This document shows positions 1-6,150 of a stretch of 26,834 nucleotides of DNA, in pieces. Position numbers and translations under genes: made by a program. Location of the stretch: assembly GCA_934503195.1 (NCBI GenBank), contig CAKSVM010000044.1, positions 1 to 26,834 of the forward strand. Direction: 5' to 3'. The notes under the pieces are model-generated. The model searched no databases. It was not told the DNA's origin and saw nothing but the letters and a program-made list of their open reading frames with translations. The stretch's first letter is position 1. Each line of letters opens with the position of its first letter. The stretch comes from an uncultured Eubacteriales bacterium. Lineage in GTDB: Bacteria; Bacillota; Clostridia; Oscillospirales; CAG-272.

Positions 1-174
1 GTGACGTATGACGGAAAAGACGCAAGCAGATGCGCGCTTAAGGCGTCAGCCGTGAATTGTGCGGTATTGCCTTAATTATAAGACGCGGATTTCCGGGAAA
101 AGTTCCGGGTTTCGCGAAAAAATCCGCGGCGTTAAAAAATCTTCGCCGGCGGCGAAAAAATTTCGAAAACCCTA
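1..174. other. non-coding edge with hairpins
   Basis: No supported gene is seen here. A 9-bp inverted repeat (84-92 with 120-128) encloses two direct copies of TTCCGGG, and a second hairpin TTCGCC-GGC-GGCGAA lies at 142-156. On the minus strand the second hairpin is followed by a run of six T, but no minus-strand gene reads into it. A reading frame open from base 1 stops at 73-75; it could be the tail of an upstream gene, but it is too short to judge. Confidence 0.35.
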
Positions 175-203
175 TTGACAATCACGTGATTGTATGATAT
201 AAT
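175..203 (+). promoter_or_regulatory. sigma-A promoter with palindromic operator in the spacer
   Basis: TTGACA (175-180), a 17-bp spacer and TATAAT (198-203) form a consensus housekeeping promoter. The perfect 16-bp palindrome ACAATCACGTGATTGT (178-193) runs from the end of the -35 box across most of the spacer, so a bound dimer should block or distort polymerase. The first gene downstream is a MerR-like DUF1836 protein, so autoregulation is the natural inference. The motif AATCACGTG recurs at the same place in the mnmA promoter (25017-25045). Confidence 0.85.
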
Positions 204-241
204 CTTATTGCCGAGAAAAATTCGAAAGGAGAGAACGCTGT

Positions 242-817
242 TTGAAGCTGGAAATTGAAAGTCGGCTGATCCCCGGCACGCTGATGGATAAGGTGGAGAT
301 GGGCAACGTCACCGGACTTGAGTTCCTCGACAAGATCTTCTACATCACCGACGGAATAATGCTCTCACAGATCCGCGGGATCTGCGGCATAGACGGTTCG
401 ACCCTCCAGAACTGGACAAAACGCGGCTGGGTCGCGAGCGCGCACAACAAACGCTACGGCAAGGATCAGCTCGCGCGGATCCTCATCATCAACATGATGC
501 GCGAGTCGGTTCAGCTTGAACGCATCGCCGCGCTTCTTACCTACGTCAACGGACGCGCGGGAGACAAGAGCGACGATATCATCCCCGAGTCGCTTTTATA
601 CGATTACCTGTGCAGAATAATCGACGAGCTTGTCGAGGAGGATCACGACGACAACATAAAGGAGCTTATCAGCCGGACGCTTTCGTCCTACGAGGAATGC
701 GCCCCCGGCGCGAGAAAACGCCTTGAAAACGCCTGCGAGATCATCATCTACGCCTACTATTCGACGCTCGTGAGACAGAAGGCAAACGCCGTTTACGATG
801 GGGTTTTCGGAGGGTGA
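242..817 (+). CDS. DUF1836 family (MerR-like HTH) regulator
   Basis: This 191-residue protein matches the DUF1836 family, which has a MerR-like winged helix and is common in Firmicutes; its ligands are unknown. The region from about residue 35 to 100 (FYITDGIMLSQIRGICGID, then TLQNWTKRGWV and a KRYGKDQLARILIINMMRE-like helix) follows the family pattern in which a YxxEHLARLLVI-type segment follows the recognition helix. The start is TTG at 242, chosen because AAAGGAG lies at 225-231 and the reading frame is continuous from there; an ATG at 284 is a weaker choice. It is first in an apparent operon and overlaps no upstream gene. The next gene starts only 4 bases after its stop. The palindrome in its own promoter suggests that it controls the membrane operon it heads. 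This is inferred from position only. Confidence 0.8.
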   Translation: MKLEIESRLIPGTLMDKVEMGNVTGLEFLDKIFYITDGIMLSQIRGICGIDGSTLQNWTKRGWVASAHNKRYGKDQLARILIINMMRESVQLERIAALLTYVNGRAGDKSDDIIPESLLYDYLCRIIDELVEEDHDDNIKELISRTLSSYEECAPGARKRLENACEIIIYAYYSTLVRQKANAVYDGVFGG

Positions 818-821
818 GATC

Positions 822-1415
822 ATGTCGGATTACGAGAAGAGTTTCAGGCTGTACTGGGCGAAGCGGATCGCGTTCTGCCTCGTCTTCGCCGGGATAATCG
901 CGGCGGTCTGGGGATTCGGACTCCACGCCTACTTTTCGTCGAGAATCAGCCCGGCGGCGTCGCTGACGATCGCGTATGTGATCGCTCTGATTCCGGTCTT
1001 CACGAAAAAGCTCTGGCGGATCTTCACCGACCGTTCGTACACCGCGACGGTTTCGGACGTGAAATATTCCGAGGGGCAGACCTTCAGTAAGGAGGATATG
1101 CGCACCTCGGCGACGATTCCGCTCTACCGGATCACGATGAAGCTTGTCTATCCGAACGGTTCGGCAGCGAAAAAGAACATCGAGAGCCTTGAACCCTTCT
1201 ATCAGGATATGTGGTACAAGACCGGAGACCGGATCGAGTATCACCGCGGGACGAAATATCCGTTGATTGTCGGCGGGCGGCGATTCTGCGCGTATTGTGG
1301 CGACGGACTCCGCGACGGTGAAAACCTCTGCCGCAGATGTGGCAAATTAACCCCGACGCCGACCGATATGAAAACTGACTCCGGCCGCCCGGAACCGGGG
1401 AACGGGAATAAATAA
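822..1415 (+). CDS. membrane protein with C-terminal zinc ribbon
   Basis: The protein has 197 residues from ATG 822. That start is preferred over the upstream ATG at 798, which lies inside the DUF1836 gene, because GGAGGG sits 7 bases before it. Two predicted membrane helices fall at about residues 13-32 and 42-58. A soluble beta-rich part follows, ending near GDRIEYHRGTKYPLI, and then a CxxC-N10-CxxC zinc ribbon (CAYCG...CRRCG, about 158-175) with a polar tail. I do not recognise a named family with certainty; the middle resembles DUF3592-like modules often found beside NfeD and SPFH proteins. Its place in the operon suggests a role with the flotillin system at the membrane. The function is unknown. 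Confidence 0.75.
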   Translation: MSDYEKSFRLYWAKRIAFCLVFAGIIAAVWGFGLHAYFSSRISPAASLTIAYVIALIPVFTKKLWRIFTDRSYTATVSDVKYSEGQTFSKEDMRTSATIPLYRITMKLVYPNGSAAKKNIESLEPFYQDMWYKTGDRIEYHRGTKYPLIVGGRRFCAYCGDGLRDGENLCRRCGKLTPTPTDMKTDSGRPEPGNGNK

Positions 1416-1451
1416 TCCGGGACTTTACACACTATTAAGGAGTGAAATGCT

Positions 1452-2039
1452 TTGGCTAACTGGTGGAACTCACTGACCGATATTCAGCGGATCTTCGCTT
1501 TCATCGGAATTCCCGCGACGCTTGTGCTGATCGTGCAGACGATTCTGCTTCTCTTCGGCATCGGCGACGGCGACGACGGGATCGATCTCGACGGCGACGG
1601 GATTCCCGACGAGGTCGGCGGCGACGACGGACTCTCGCTCTTCTCGATCCGCGGGATCGTCGGTATGCTCTGCGTCGCCGGATGGGCGGGAATCGTCTTC
1701 ATCGACTTCGGACTTTCAAATATCCTCGCGATCTTCCTCGCGCTTTTATGCGGCGTGGCGACCCTCTTCGGAATCGCGTACCTCATGAAGGCCGTCCTGA
1801 AGCTCCAGTCAAACGGTACGATCGAACTCGGAACCGCCGTCGGAAAGACCGGGCAGGTCTACATCCCGATCCCGCCGAAGGGCACGGGACGCGGCAAGAT
1901 CAACGTCGTCGTTCAGGATCGGTACATCGAGGTCGACGCCGTCACAAATTCCGAGGACACCTTAAAGACCGGTGAGACCGTCCGCGTCGTTTCGACCGAC
2001 GAGATGGGTCTTGTCATGGTCGAGAGAATAATGAAATAA
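1452..2039 (+). CDS. nfeD: NfeD-like membrane protein, flotillin partner
   Basis: A 195-residue NfeD-family protein. It starts at TTG 1452 with AAGGAG 9 bases upstream; the nearby ATG at 1447 opens only a very short frame. Three hydrophobic helices lie at about 11-36, 70-92 and 94-118. A C-terminal OB-fold follows (about 125-190: GTAVGKTGQVYIPIPPKG ... LKTGETVRVVSTD ... LVMVERI), typical of NfeD1b/YuaF-type proteins. NfeD proteins are encoded next to SPFH proteins and help form membrane microdomains, and the flotillin gene begins 27 bases downstream. Unusual is an acidic loop between the first two helices (about residues 37-58) containing DLDGDGIPDEVGGDDG, which looks like an EF-hand or thrombospondin-type calcium loop. 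It should sit on one face of the membrane, probably outside. Calcium binding is inferred. Confidence 0.87.
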   Translation: MANWWNSLTDIQRIFAFIGIPATLVLIVQTILLLFGIGDGDDGIDLDGDGIPDEVGGDDGLSLFSIRGIVGMLCVAGWAGIVFIDFGLSNILAIFLALLCGVATLFGIAYLMKAVLKLQSNGTIELGTAVGKTGQVYIPIPPKGTGRGKINVVVQDRYIEVDAVTNSEDTLKTGETVRVVSTDEMGLVMVERIMK

Positions 2040-2066
2040 TTTTTTTAACATAAAGGAGAAAAAATC

Positions 2067-3470
2067 ATGCCATACGAGTCTTCAAGTCTTTTGATCCTCA
2101 TCTGTGTCATCGCGCTTTTAGTCCTGACAACCCTGATCGTCATCGCGTCGCGCTACCGCAAATGCCCGTCCGACAAGGTCATGGTCATCTACGGTAAGGT
2201 CGGAAGCAATTCCGACGGAACTTCCCGCTCCGCGAAGTGCATCCACGGCGGCGCGGCCTTCATCTGGCCGGTCATTCAGGCCGTCGAGTTCCTCGATCTG
2301 ACGCCGATCTCGATCAACGTCGACCTCAAGAACGCGCTCTCTAAGCAGAACATCCGCGTCGACGTCCCCTCGCGCTTCACGGTCGGCATCTCGACCGAGC
2401 CGGGCGTCATGCAGAACGCCGCTGAGCGTATGCTCGGACTCAAGCTCGACGACATTCAGGAGCTCGCGAAGGATATCATCTTCGGTCAGCTCCGTCTCGT
2501 AATCGCGACGATGGAGATCGAGGAGATCAACACCGACCGCGATAAGTTCCTCGACGCCGTTTCGAGAAACGTCGAGACCGAACTCAAGAAGATCGGTCTC
2601 CGTCTCATCAACGTCAACGTCACCGACATCACCGACGAGAGCGGATACATCCTCGCTCTCGGTAAGGAAGCCGCCGCCAAGGCGATCAACGACGCGAAGG
2701 TCTCGGTCGCCGAGGCTGACCGCGAGGGTGCTATCGGCGCCGCTAACGCCGAGCGCGACCAGCGAATCAGCGTCTCGCTCGCGAACTCCGAGGCTATCAA
2801 GGGTGAAAACGAGGCGAAGGTTCAGGTCGCCGAGTCCGAGGCTGTCCGCCGTGAGCGCGAGGCTGAGGCTCTGAAGCGCGCTACCGCCGCCGAGAAGATT
2901 CAGTCGGCTAAAGCTCTTGAGGAGGCTTACGCCGCTCAGAAGTCGGCCGAGCTCGCGCGCGCATCGCTCGAACAGGCGACTCTTGAAGCCGATGTCCTCG
3001 TCAAGGCCGAAATCGAAAAGAAGCAGGCCGAACTCAAGGCCGAGGCTGAGGCAGAGCAGATCAGACGCCGCGCGAAGGGTGAAGCCGACGCTACGCTCAT
3101 GAGAATGCAGGCTGAGGCTGACGGTATGCGCTCGATGCTGACCAAGCAGGCGGAAGGTTTCGCCGAGATTGTCAAGTCGGCGGGCGGCGAGTCGAACGAC
3201 GCTATCCGCCTGATGATCGCCGACAAGCTCGAAGAACTGACGAAGATTCAGGTCGAGGCTGTCAAGAATCTCAAGATCGACAAGGTCACCGTCTGGGACG
3301 GCGGCAATTCGACCGACGGCAAGACCGCGACCGCGAACTTCCTCTCGGGCATGATGAAGTCGATTCCGCCTATGAACGAGATGTTCGACATGGCCGGAAT
3401 GAACCTTCCGGCATACCTTGGAACGGAGAAGCCTGCCGAGACTTCCGCTCCGGAAGCAAAAGCTGAATAA
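2067..3470 (+). CDS. floT: flotillin (SPFH protein)
   Basis: This 467-residue protein has the flotillin layout: one N-terminal membrane anchor (about 6-28), an SPFH/band-7 domain (about 32-200, with CPSDKVMVIYGKVG and GLRLINVNVTDITDESGY), and a long alanine- and glutamate-rich coiled coil (about 200-350) containing the repeated EA/AE heptads of flotillins. A glycine- and methionine-containing tail follows. The length is close to Bacillus YuaG/FloT. Flotillins form large oligomers that organise functional membrane microdomains and affect secretion, signalling proteases and membrane fluidity. AAGGAG lies 8 bases before ATG 2067. Operon pairing with NfeD, as in Bacillus yuaF-yuaG, supports the call. 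A terminator-like hairpin follows. Confidence 0.93.
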   Translation: MPYESSSLLILICVIALLVLTTLIVIASRYRKCPSDKVMVIYGKVGSNSDGTSRSAKCIHGGAAFIWPVIQAVEFLDLTPISINVDLKNALSKQNIRVDVPSRFTVGISTEPGVMQNAAERMLGLKLDDIQELAKDIIFGQLRLVIATMEIEEINTDRDKFLDAVSRNVETELKKIGLRLINVNVTDITDESGYILALGKEAAAKAINDAKVSVAEADREGAIGAANAERDQRISVSLANSEAIKGENEAKVQVAESEAVRREREAEALKRATAAEKIQSAKALEEAYAAQKSAELARASLEQATLEADVLVKAEIEKKQAELKAEAEAEQIRRRAKGEADATLMRMQAEADGMRSMLTKQAEGFAEIVKSAGGESNDAIRLMIADKLEELTKIQVEAVKNLKIDKVTVWDGGNSTDGKTATANFLSGMMKSIPPMNEMFDMAGMNLPAYLGTEKPAETSAPEAKAE

Positions 3471-3481
3471 GCAATATCCCG

Positions 3482-3506
3482 ACCGCCGACTGACATCGGC
3501 GGTTTT
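3482..3506 (+). terminator. probable intrinsic terminator after flotillin gene
   Basis: An 8-bp perfect stem ACCGCCGA/TCGGCGGT with a 6-base loop is followed by a short T run that breaks into GGG. It is a weak terminator, so partial read-through into the next gene is possible. Confidence 0.6.
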
Positions 3507-3522
3507 GGGCTATAGGTGAGAA

Positions 3523-4446
3523 ATGAAAAACAAAGAGAAAAAAGCGAAAGAAAAAAAGCCGGGCTTTTTCCGGCAGCTCTCAAACGAGTACAGGAAGGAT
3601 AAGGTCACGTTCACAATCTATATGATCCTGCGCGCGCTTGTAATCCTTGTCGGAGTGCGTCAGTTCTTCATCGGAAACTACGAGAACGTCTTCCTATGCG
3701 CGTTCACGCTGGTGCTTTTCCTTGTGCCGGTATTCGTCGAGCGTGTGTTCAGGGTTGACGTACCGGCACTGCTCGAGAATATCGTGCTGATCTTCATCTT
3801 TGCCGCCGAGATAATGGGAGAGATCAACAGTTATTACACGAGATTCGCGCTCTGGGACACGATGCTTCACGTGACGACCGGATTCCTCGCGGCCGCGGTC
3901 GGACTCTCGCTTATCGTCATACTGAACCGCAGGAAGGTTTTCGGACTGAATCTTTCGCCCTTCTTTGTCGCGATGTTCTCGTTCTGCTTCTCGATGACGA
4001 TCGGCGTTCTCTGGGAATTCTTCGAGTTCGGAATGGATCGGCTTTTCCTGACCGATATGCAGCGCGACACGATCGTGACGACGATTTCGTCAACCCTTCT
4101 CAATCCCGACGGACTCAACGTAGCCGTGCAGATAAAGGGGATCAACGACACGGTTGTCAACGGACAGTCGCTCGGGATAAACGGCTATCTTGACATCGGA
4201 CTCATCGACACGATAAAGGATATGTTCGTCAACTTCATCGGCGCGCTGACCTTCTCGGTGATCGGCTACTTCTACACGCGCTTCTCGGGAAAGAACGGCA
4301 CGAAGGTTGTCGAGGGGCTGATGATCACGAAGGATCCCGAGGTCGCCGACAGCGCGGCGGCCGTGAGATACAGAGTCGAGGCCGAGCGCGGTTCCGCGCT
4401 GACCGAAGGCGAAAATTCTCCGGAATCCGACGGCAAATCGGAATGA
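3523..4446 (+). CDS. DUF2238/YjdF-like integral membrane protein
   Basis: This 307-residue protein has a lysine-rich cytoplasmic N terminus and about six or seven hydrophobic helices. The signatures FALWDTMLHVTTGFLAAAVG (about 108-127), GVLWEFFEFGMD (about 164-175) and YLDIGLIDTIKDMFVNFIGA (about 223-242) match the conserved acidic and histidine positions of DUF2238 (E. coli YjdF-like) proteins, whose function is unknown. The C-terminal 45 residues are polar and probably cytoplasmic. AGGTGA sits only a few bases before ATG 3523. No separate promoter is obvious in the 52-base gap, so it may be transcribed by read-through from the flotillin operon. A strong terminator shared with the converging gene follows. 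Confidence 0.72.
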   Translation: MKNKEKKAKEKKPGFFRQLSNEYRKDKVTFTIYMILRALVILVGVRQFFIGNYENVFLCAFTLVLFLVPVFVERVFRVDVPALLENIVLIFIFAAEIMGEINSYYTRFALWDTMLHVTTGFLAAAVGLSLIVILNRRKVFGLNLSPFFVAMFSFCFSMTIGVLWEFFEFGMDRLFLTDMQRDTIVTTISSTLLNPDGLNVAVQIKGINDTVVNGQSLGINGYLDIGLIDTIKDMFVNFIGALTFSVIGYFYTRFSGKNGTKVVEGLMITKDPEVADSAAAVRYRVEAERGSALTEGENSPESDGKSE

Positions 4447-4470
4447 CGGAACGAAAAATCACAAAAACCG

Positions 4471-4500
4471 CCCCTGCCCGGGATCCCGGGCGGGGGCTTT
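4471..4500. terminator. bidirectional terminator between converging genes
   Basis: A GC-rich stem-loop built around the palindrome GCCCGGGATCCCGGGC (476-491), extended by CCCC/GGGG, has CTTTGTGTTT on the plus side and a run of T on the minus side (AAAAA at 4463-4467). It lies between the stop of the membrane gene and the stop of the minus-strand phosphoesterase gene, so it can serve both. Confidence 0.82.
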
Positions 4501-4504
4501 GTGT

Positions 4505-5329
4505 TTATTCAACCGTGATGATCCGCGCGGTGCCGATTCCGGTGACATACTGCGGGACGCGGCCGGCGACGATTCCCTCGTAGTCCCAGTGCAGATGTCC
4601 GGCGAAGATTGCCTTTATGAGCGGGCAGGACTCGATATAGCGCGTCACCTCAAGCGTGATTTCGTCGGCTTTCTGCTGACGGTAGCGGTACTCGTCGTAG
4701 CCCTTCATCAGCTCCTCGGGCGTCGAGGTCAGGTAGGCGCAGGGATTTTTCTTCATCGACTCTTCGTAAAGTTCCGGCTCGTGGAGCGGGTTGTGAAGGA
4801 AGAGGATGATCGGGAGTCCCTCAGCGGCCTCTTTTTTCAGCGCGTCGAACTGCTCCTTGTCGAAGCGGTAGTATCCGTCGTCGATTCCGATGAGCTTTAC
4901 GCCGTTAATTTTGCGGACGCAGAAGCGGAGCGGGTCGGGGAAGGATTCCTGAACGTGAGCGAGACTCTGATTCCGGTAAGCCTCGTCCTCAAAGGCCTCG
5001 CCGACGTAGAGGCTGAACTCGTGGTTTCCGACCGTGAAGAAGACGTCGTTTTCGTCCATGAACTTCTTCGCGGCGTCGAGATTCGCCTCGGAGACGAAGT
5101 CGATGAGATCTCCGGTGTGGACGATCGGCATATGTTCCTTTTTCGCTATTTCGCAGGCCTCGGCGAGATACTTTTCGGCGTTCGCGAAGGCGGGATGACG
5201 TCCGGCGGCAAGATCGTTCTTGCGCTTGTCGTCGCGCTCGTCGGCCAGAGTGAGGTGGGTGTCGCTGATGTGAAGGAGTCTGAACGGAGTTGTCGCTCCG
5301 GCCTTGACTCGGGTCATTATTGTATTCAT
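4505..5329 (-). CDS. calcineurin-like metallophosphoesterase
   Basis: This 274-residue protein carries all the metal-binding motifs of the calcineurin-like phosphoesterase superfamily: DTH (23-25), GDLID (73-77), GNHE (101-104), a histidine in LHNP (179) and GHLH (244-247). These bind two divalent metals that activate water for phosphoester hydrolysis. The substrate cannot be read from the sequence; relatives act on cyclic nucleotides, phospholipids or nucleotides. There is no signal peptide, so it should be cytoplasmic. ATG 5329 has GGAGG 5 bases upstream. It has its own consensus promoter with an unusual dyad around the -10 box (5336-5387). Confidence 0.9.
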   Translation of the reverse strand: MNTIMTRVKAGATTPFRLLHISDTHLTLADERDDKRKNDLAAGRHPAFANAEKYLAEACEIAKKEHMPIVHTGDLIDFVSEANLDAAKKFMDENDVFFTVGNHEFSLYVGEAFEDEAYRNQSLAHVQESFPDPLRFCVRKINGVKLIGIDDGYYRFDKEQFDALKKEAAEGLPIILFLHNPLHEPELYEESMKKNPCAYLTSTPEELMKGYDEYRYRQQKADEITLEVTRYIESCPLIKAIFAGHLHWDYEGIVAGRVPQYVTGIGTARIITVE

Positions 5330-5335
5330 ATTTTC

Positions 5336-5387
5336 CTCCGGGTGGTTTGTTTCAGAATATTATACCACCCGGAGCCGATTTTGTCAA
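5336..5387 (-). promoter_or_regulatory. consensus promoter with 11-bp dyad across the -10 box
   Basis: Read on the minus strand, TTGACA (5387-5382), 17 bases and TATAAT (5364-5359) form a perfect promoter. An inverted repeat with 11-bp perfect arms, CTCCGGGTGGT (5336-5346) and ACCACCCGGAG (5364-5374), brackets the -10 box and start site; one arm overlaps the ribosome binding site. Only one arm is transcribed, so this should act as a DNA operator rather than an RNA hairpin. Confidence 0.8.
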
Positions 5388-5398
5388 TAGCTTTCCGG

Positions 5399-6052
5399 CT
5401 ATTTTTCGGAAACGAATTCAAGGCTTTTCGCGATTTCCAGAATTGTCTCGTCGCTTATGTTGAACTCGTTTGTGTAGAAATCTATGCAGGTGTAGACGTG
5501 AATCGTGTCGTCATACGAGACAATGCCTTTGGTATCGACTTCCTCCCACGAAGCGGCCGGAGTGCCTTCCTCGGGAATCATCGTGTAGATTTCCGAGAGC
5601 ATCGTCTCGCCGACGTCGGTGCGGATCGAGGTCGCCGGGTCAATGTCCCAGCTTCTTACTGACGGGAGCCGGATCTCGGGATAGACGCACTGGTAGTAAT
5701 TAGGGGAGAAGGGCTTGGGAAAATCCGGGTCGTCGGGCTGAAGGAATGAGCCGTAGAAGCTTGTAAAGATCGAACCGATCTTATTTCCGTCATTGTCGAT
5801 GAGCTGGAGCGAGTCGCCGGTGATTCCGGGGGTATAGCTTACGCCCGCGCTGTCACTGCCGTCATCGCTGACGAATTTCCAGCCGTCGGGGAGGCTGAGG
5901 CTCACTCCGAACGCGGGTTCGGAGTCGGTCGCCGCGAAATTTACCGTCGTCTTCGAAGGCTTTGAACCCGTGACCGCGCAGGCGGTGACGATCAGCGCGG
6001 CCGCGATGACCGGGACTAAGCTTACAAAAGCGTTAGAGTGTGTGCATTTCAT
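5399..6052 (-). CDS. lipoprotein duplicated from the BlaR1-like C-terminal domain
   Basis: This 217-residue protein has a hydrophobic signal (about 8-24) ending in the lipobox VTAC, so it is a probable lipoprotein or membrane-anchored exported protein. Its whole length aligns with residues 278-489 of the adjacent BlaR1-like protein (6151-7620): both begin MK..SNAFVS, share ALIVTACAVTGSKPSKTTVN, and keep many later motifs such as ETMLS/ADIYT, TPAASW and FYTNEF. By eye about 60 percent of residues match. The first 90 bases of the shared exported region are identical in the two genes. It therefore arose by partial tandem duplication. AAAGGAT precedes ATG 6052 and it has its own consensus promoter. 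Ligand and role are unknown; it may compete with or titrate the sensor domain of BlaR1. Confidence 0.82.
   Translation of the reverse strand: MKCTHSNAFVSLVPVIAAALIVTACAVTGSKPSKTTVNFAATDSEPAFGVSLSLPDGWKFVSDDGSDSAGVSYTPGITGDSLQLIDNDGNKIGSIFTSFYGSFLQPDDPDFPKPFSPNYYQCVYPEIRLPSVRSWDIDPATSIRTDVGETMLSEIYTMIPEEGTPAASWEEVDTKGIVSYDDTIHVYTCIDFYTNEFNISDETILEIAKSLEFVSEK
5923..6012. repeat. 90-bp direct repeat, copy 1
   Basis: This stretch inside the lipoprotein gene is identical base for base to 6660-6749 in the blaR1-like gene. It encodes the membrane segment, lipobox and first residues after it. Similarity continues on both sides but is broken by mismatches, which points to recent duplication or gene conversion. 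Confidence 0.93.
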
Positions 6053-6110
6053 TTTTAATCATCCTTTCAGTCTGATATTTCGGGTAACTTACAGAACTGT
6101 TATCATAATA

Positions 6111-6139
6111 ATTATATCACTGTAGAGGACGATTGTCAA
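6111..6139 (-). promoter_or_regulatory. consensus promoter for the duplicated lipoprotein gene
   Basis: On the minus strand TTGACA (6139-6134), a 17-bp spacer and TATAAT (6116-6111) form a perfect promoter about 60 bases before ATG 6052. The GTCTAA-type operators seen before blaI are absent here, so the same repressor need not control it. Confidence 0.85.
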
Positions 6140-6150
6140 CAGACGGCGGA

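Noticed and set aside
142..160. intrinsic terminator at the left edge
   Set aside because: The T run follows the hairpin only on the minus strand, where no gene in the window would need it.
4499..5662. 387-codon plus-strand open frame
   Set aside because: It runs antisense to the metallophosphoesterase, which has every catalytic motif; long antisense frames are common in GC-rich coding DNA, and it has no family match.
6111..6139. BlaI operator in the promoter of the duplicated lipoprotein gene
   Set aside because: CTACAGTGATA and an ACAG/CTGT pair occur near it, but the GTCTAA-N7-TTAGAC pattern of the blaI promoter is missing.
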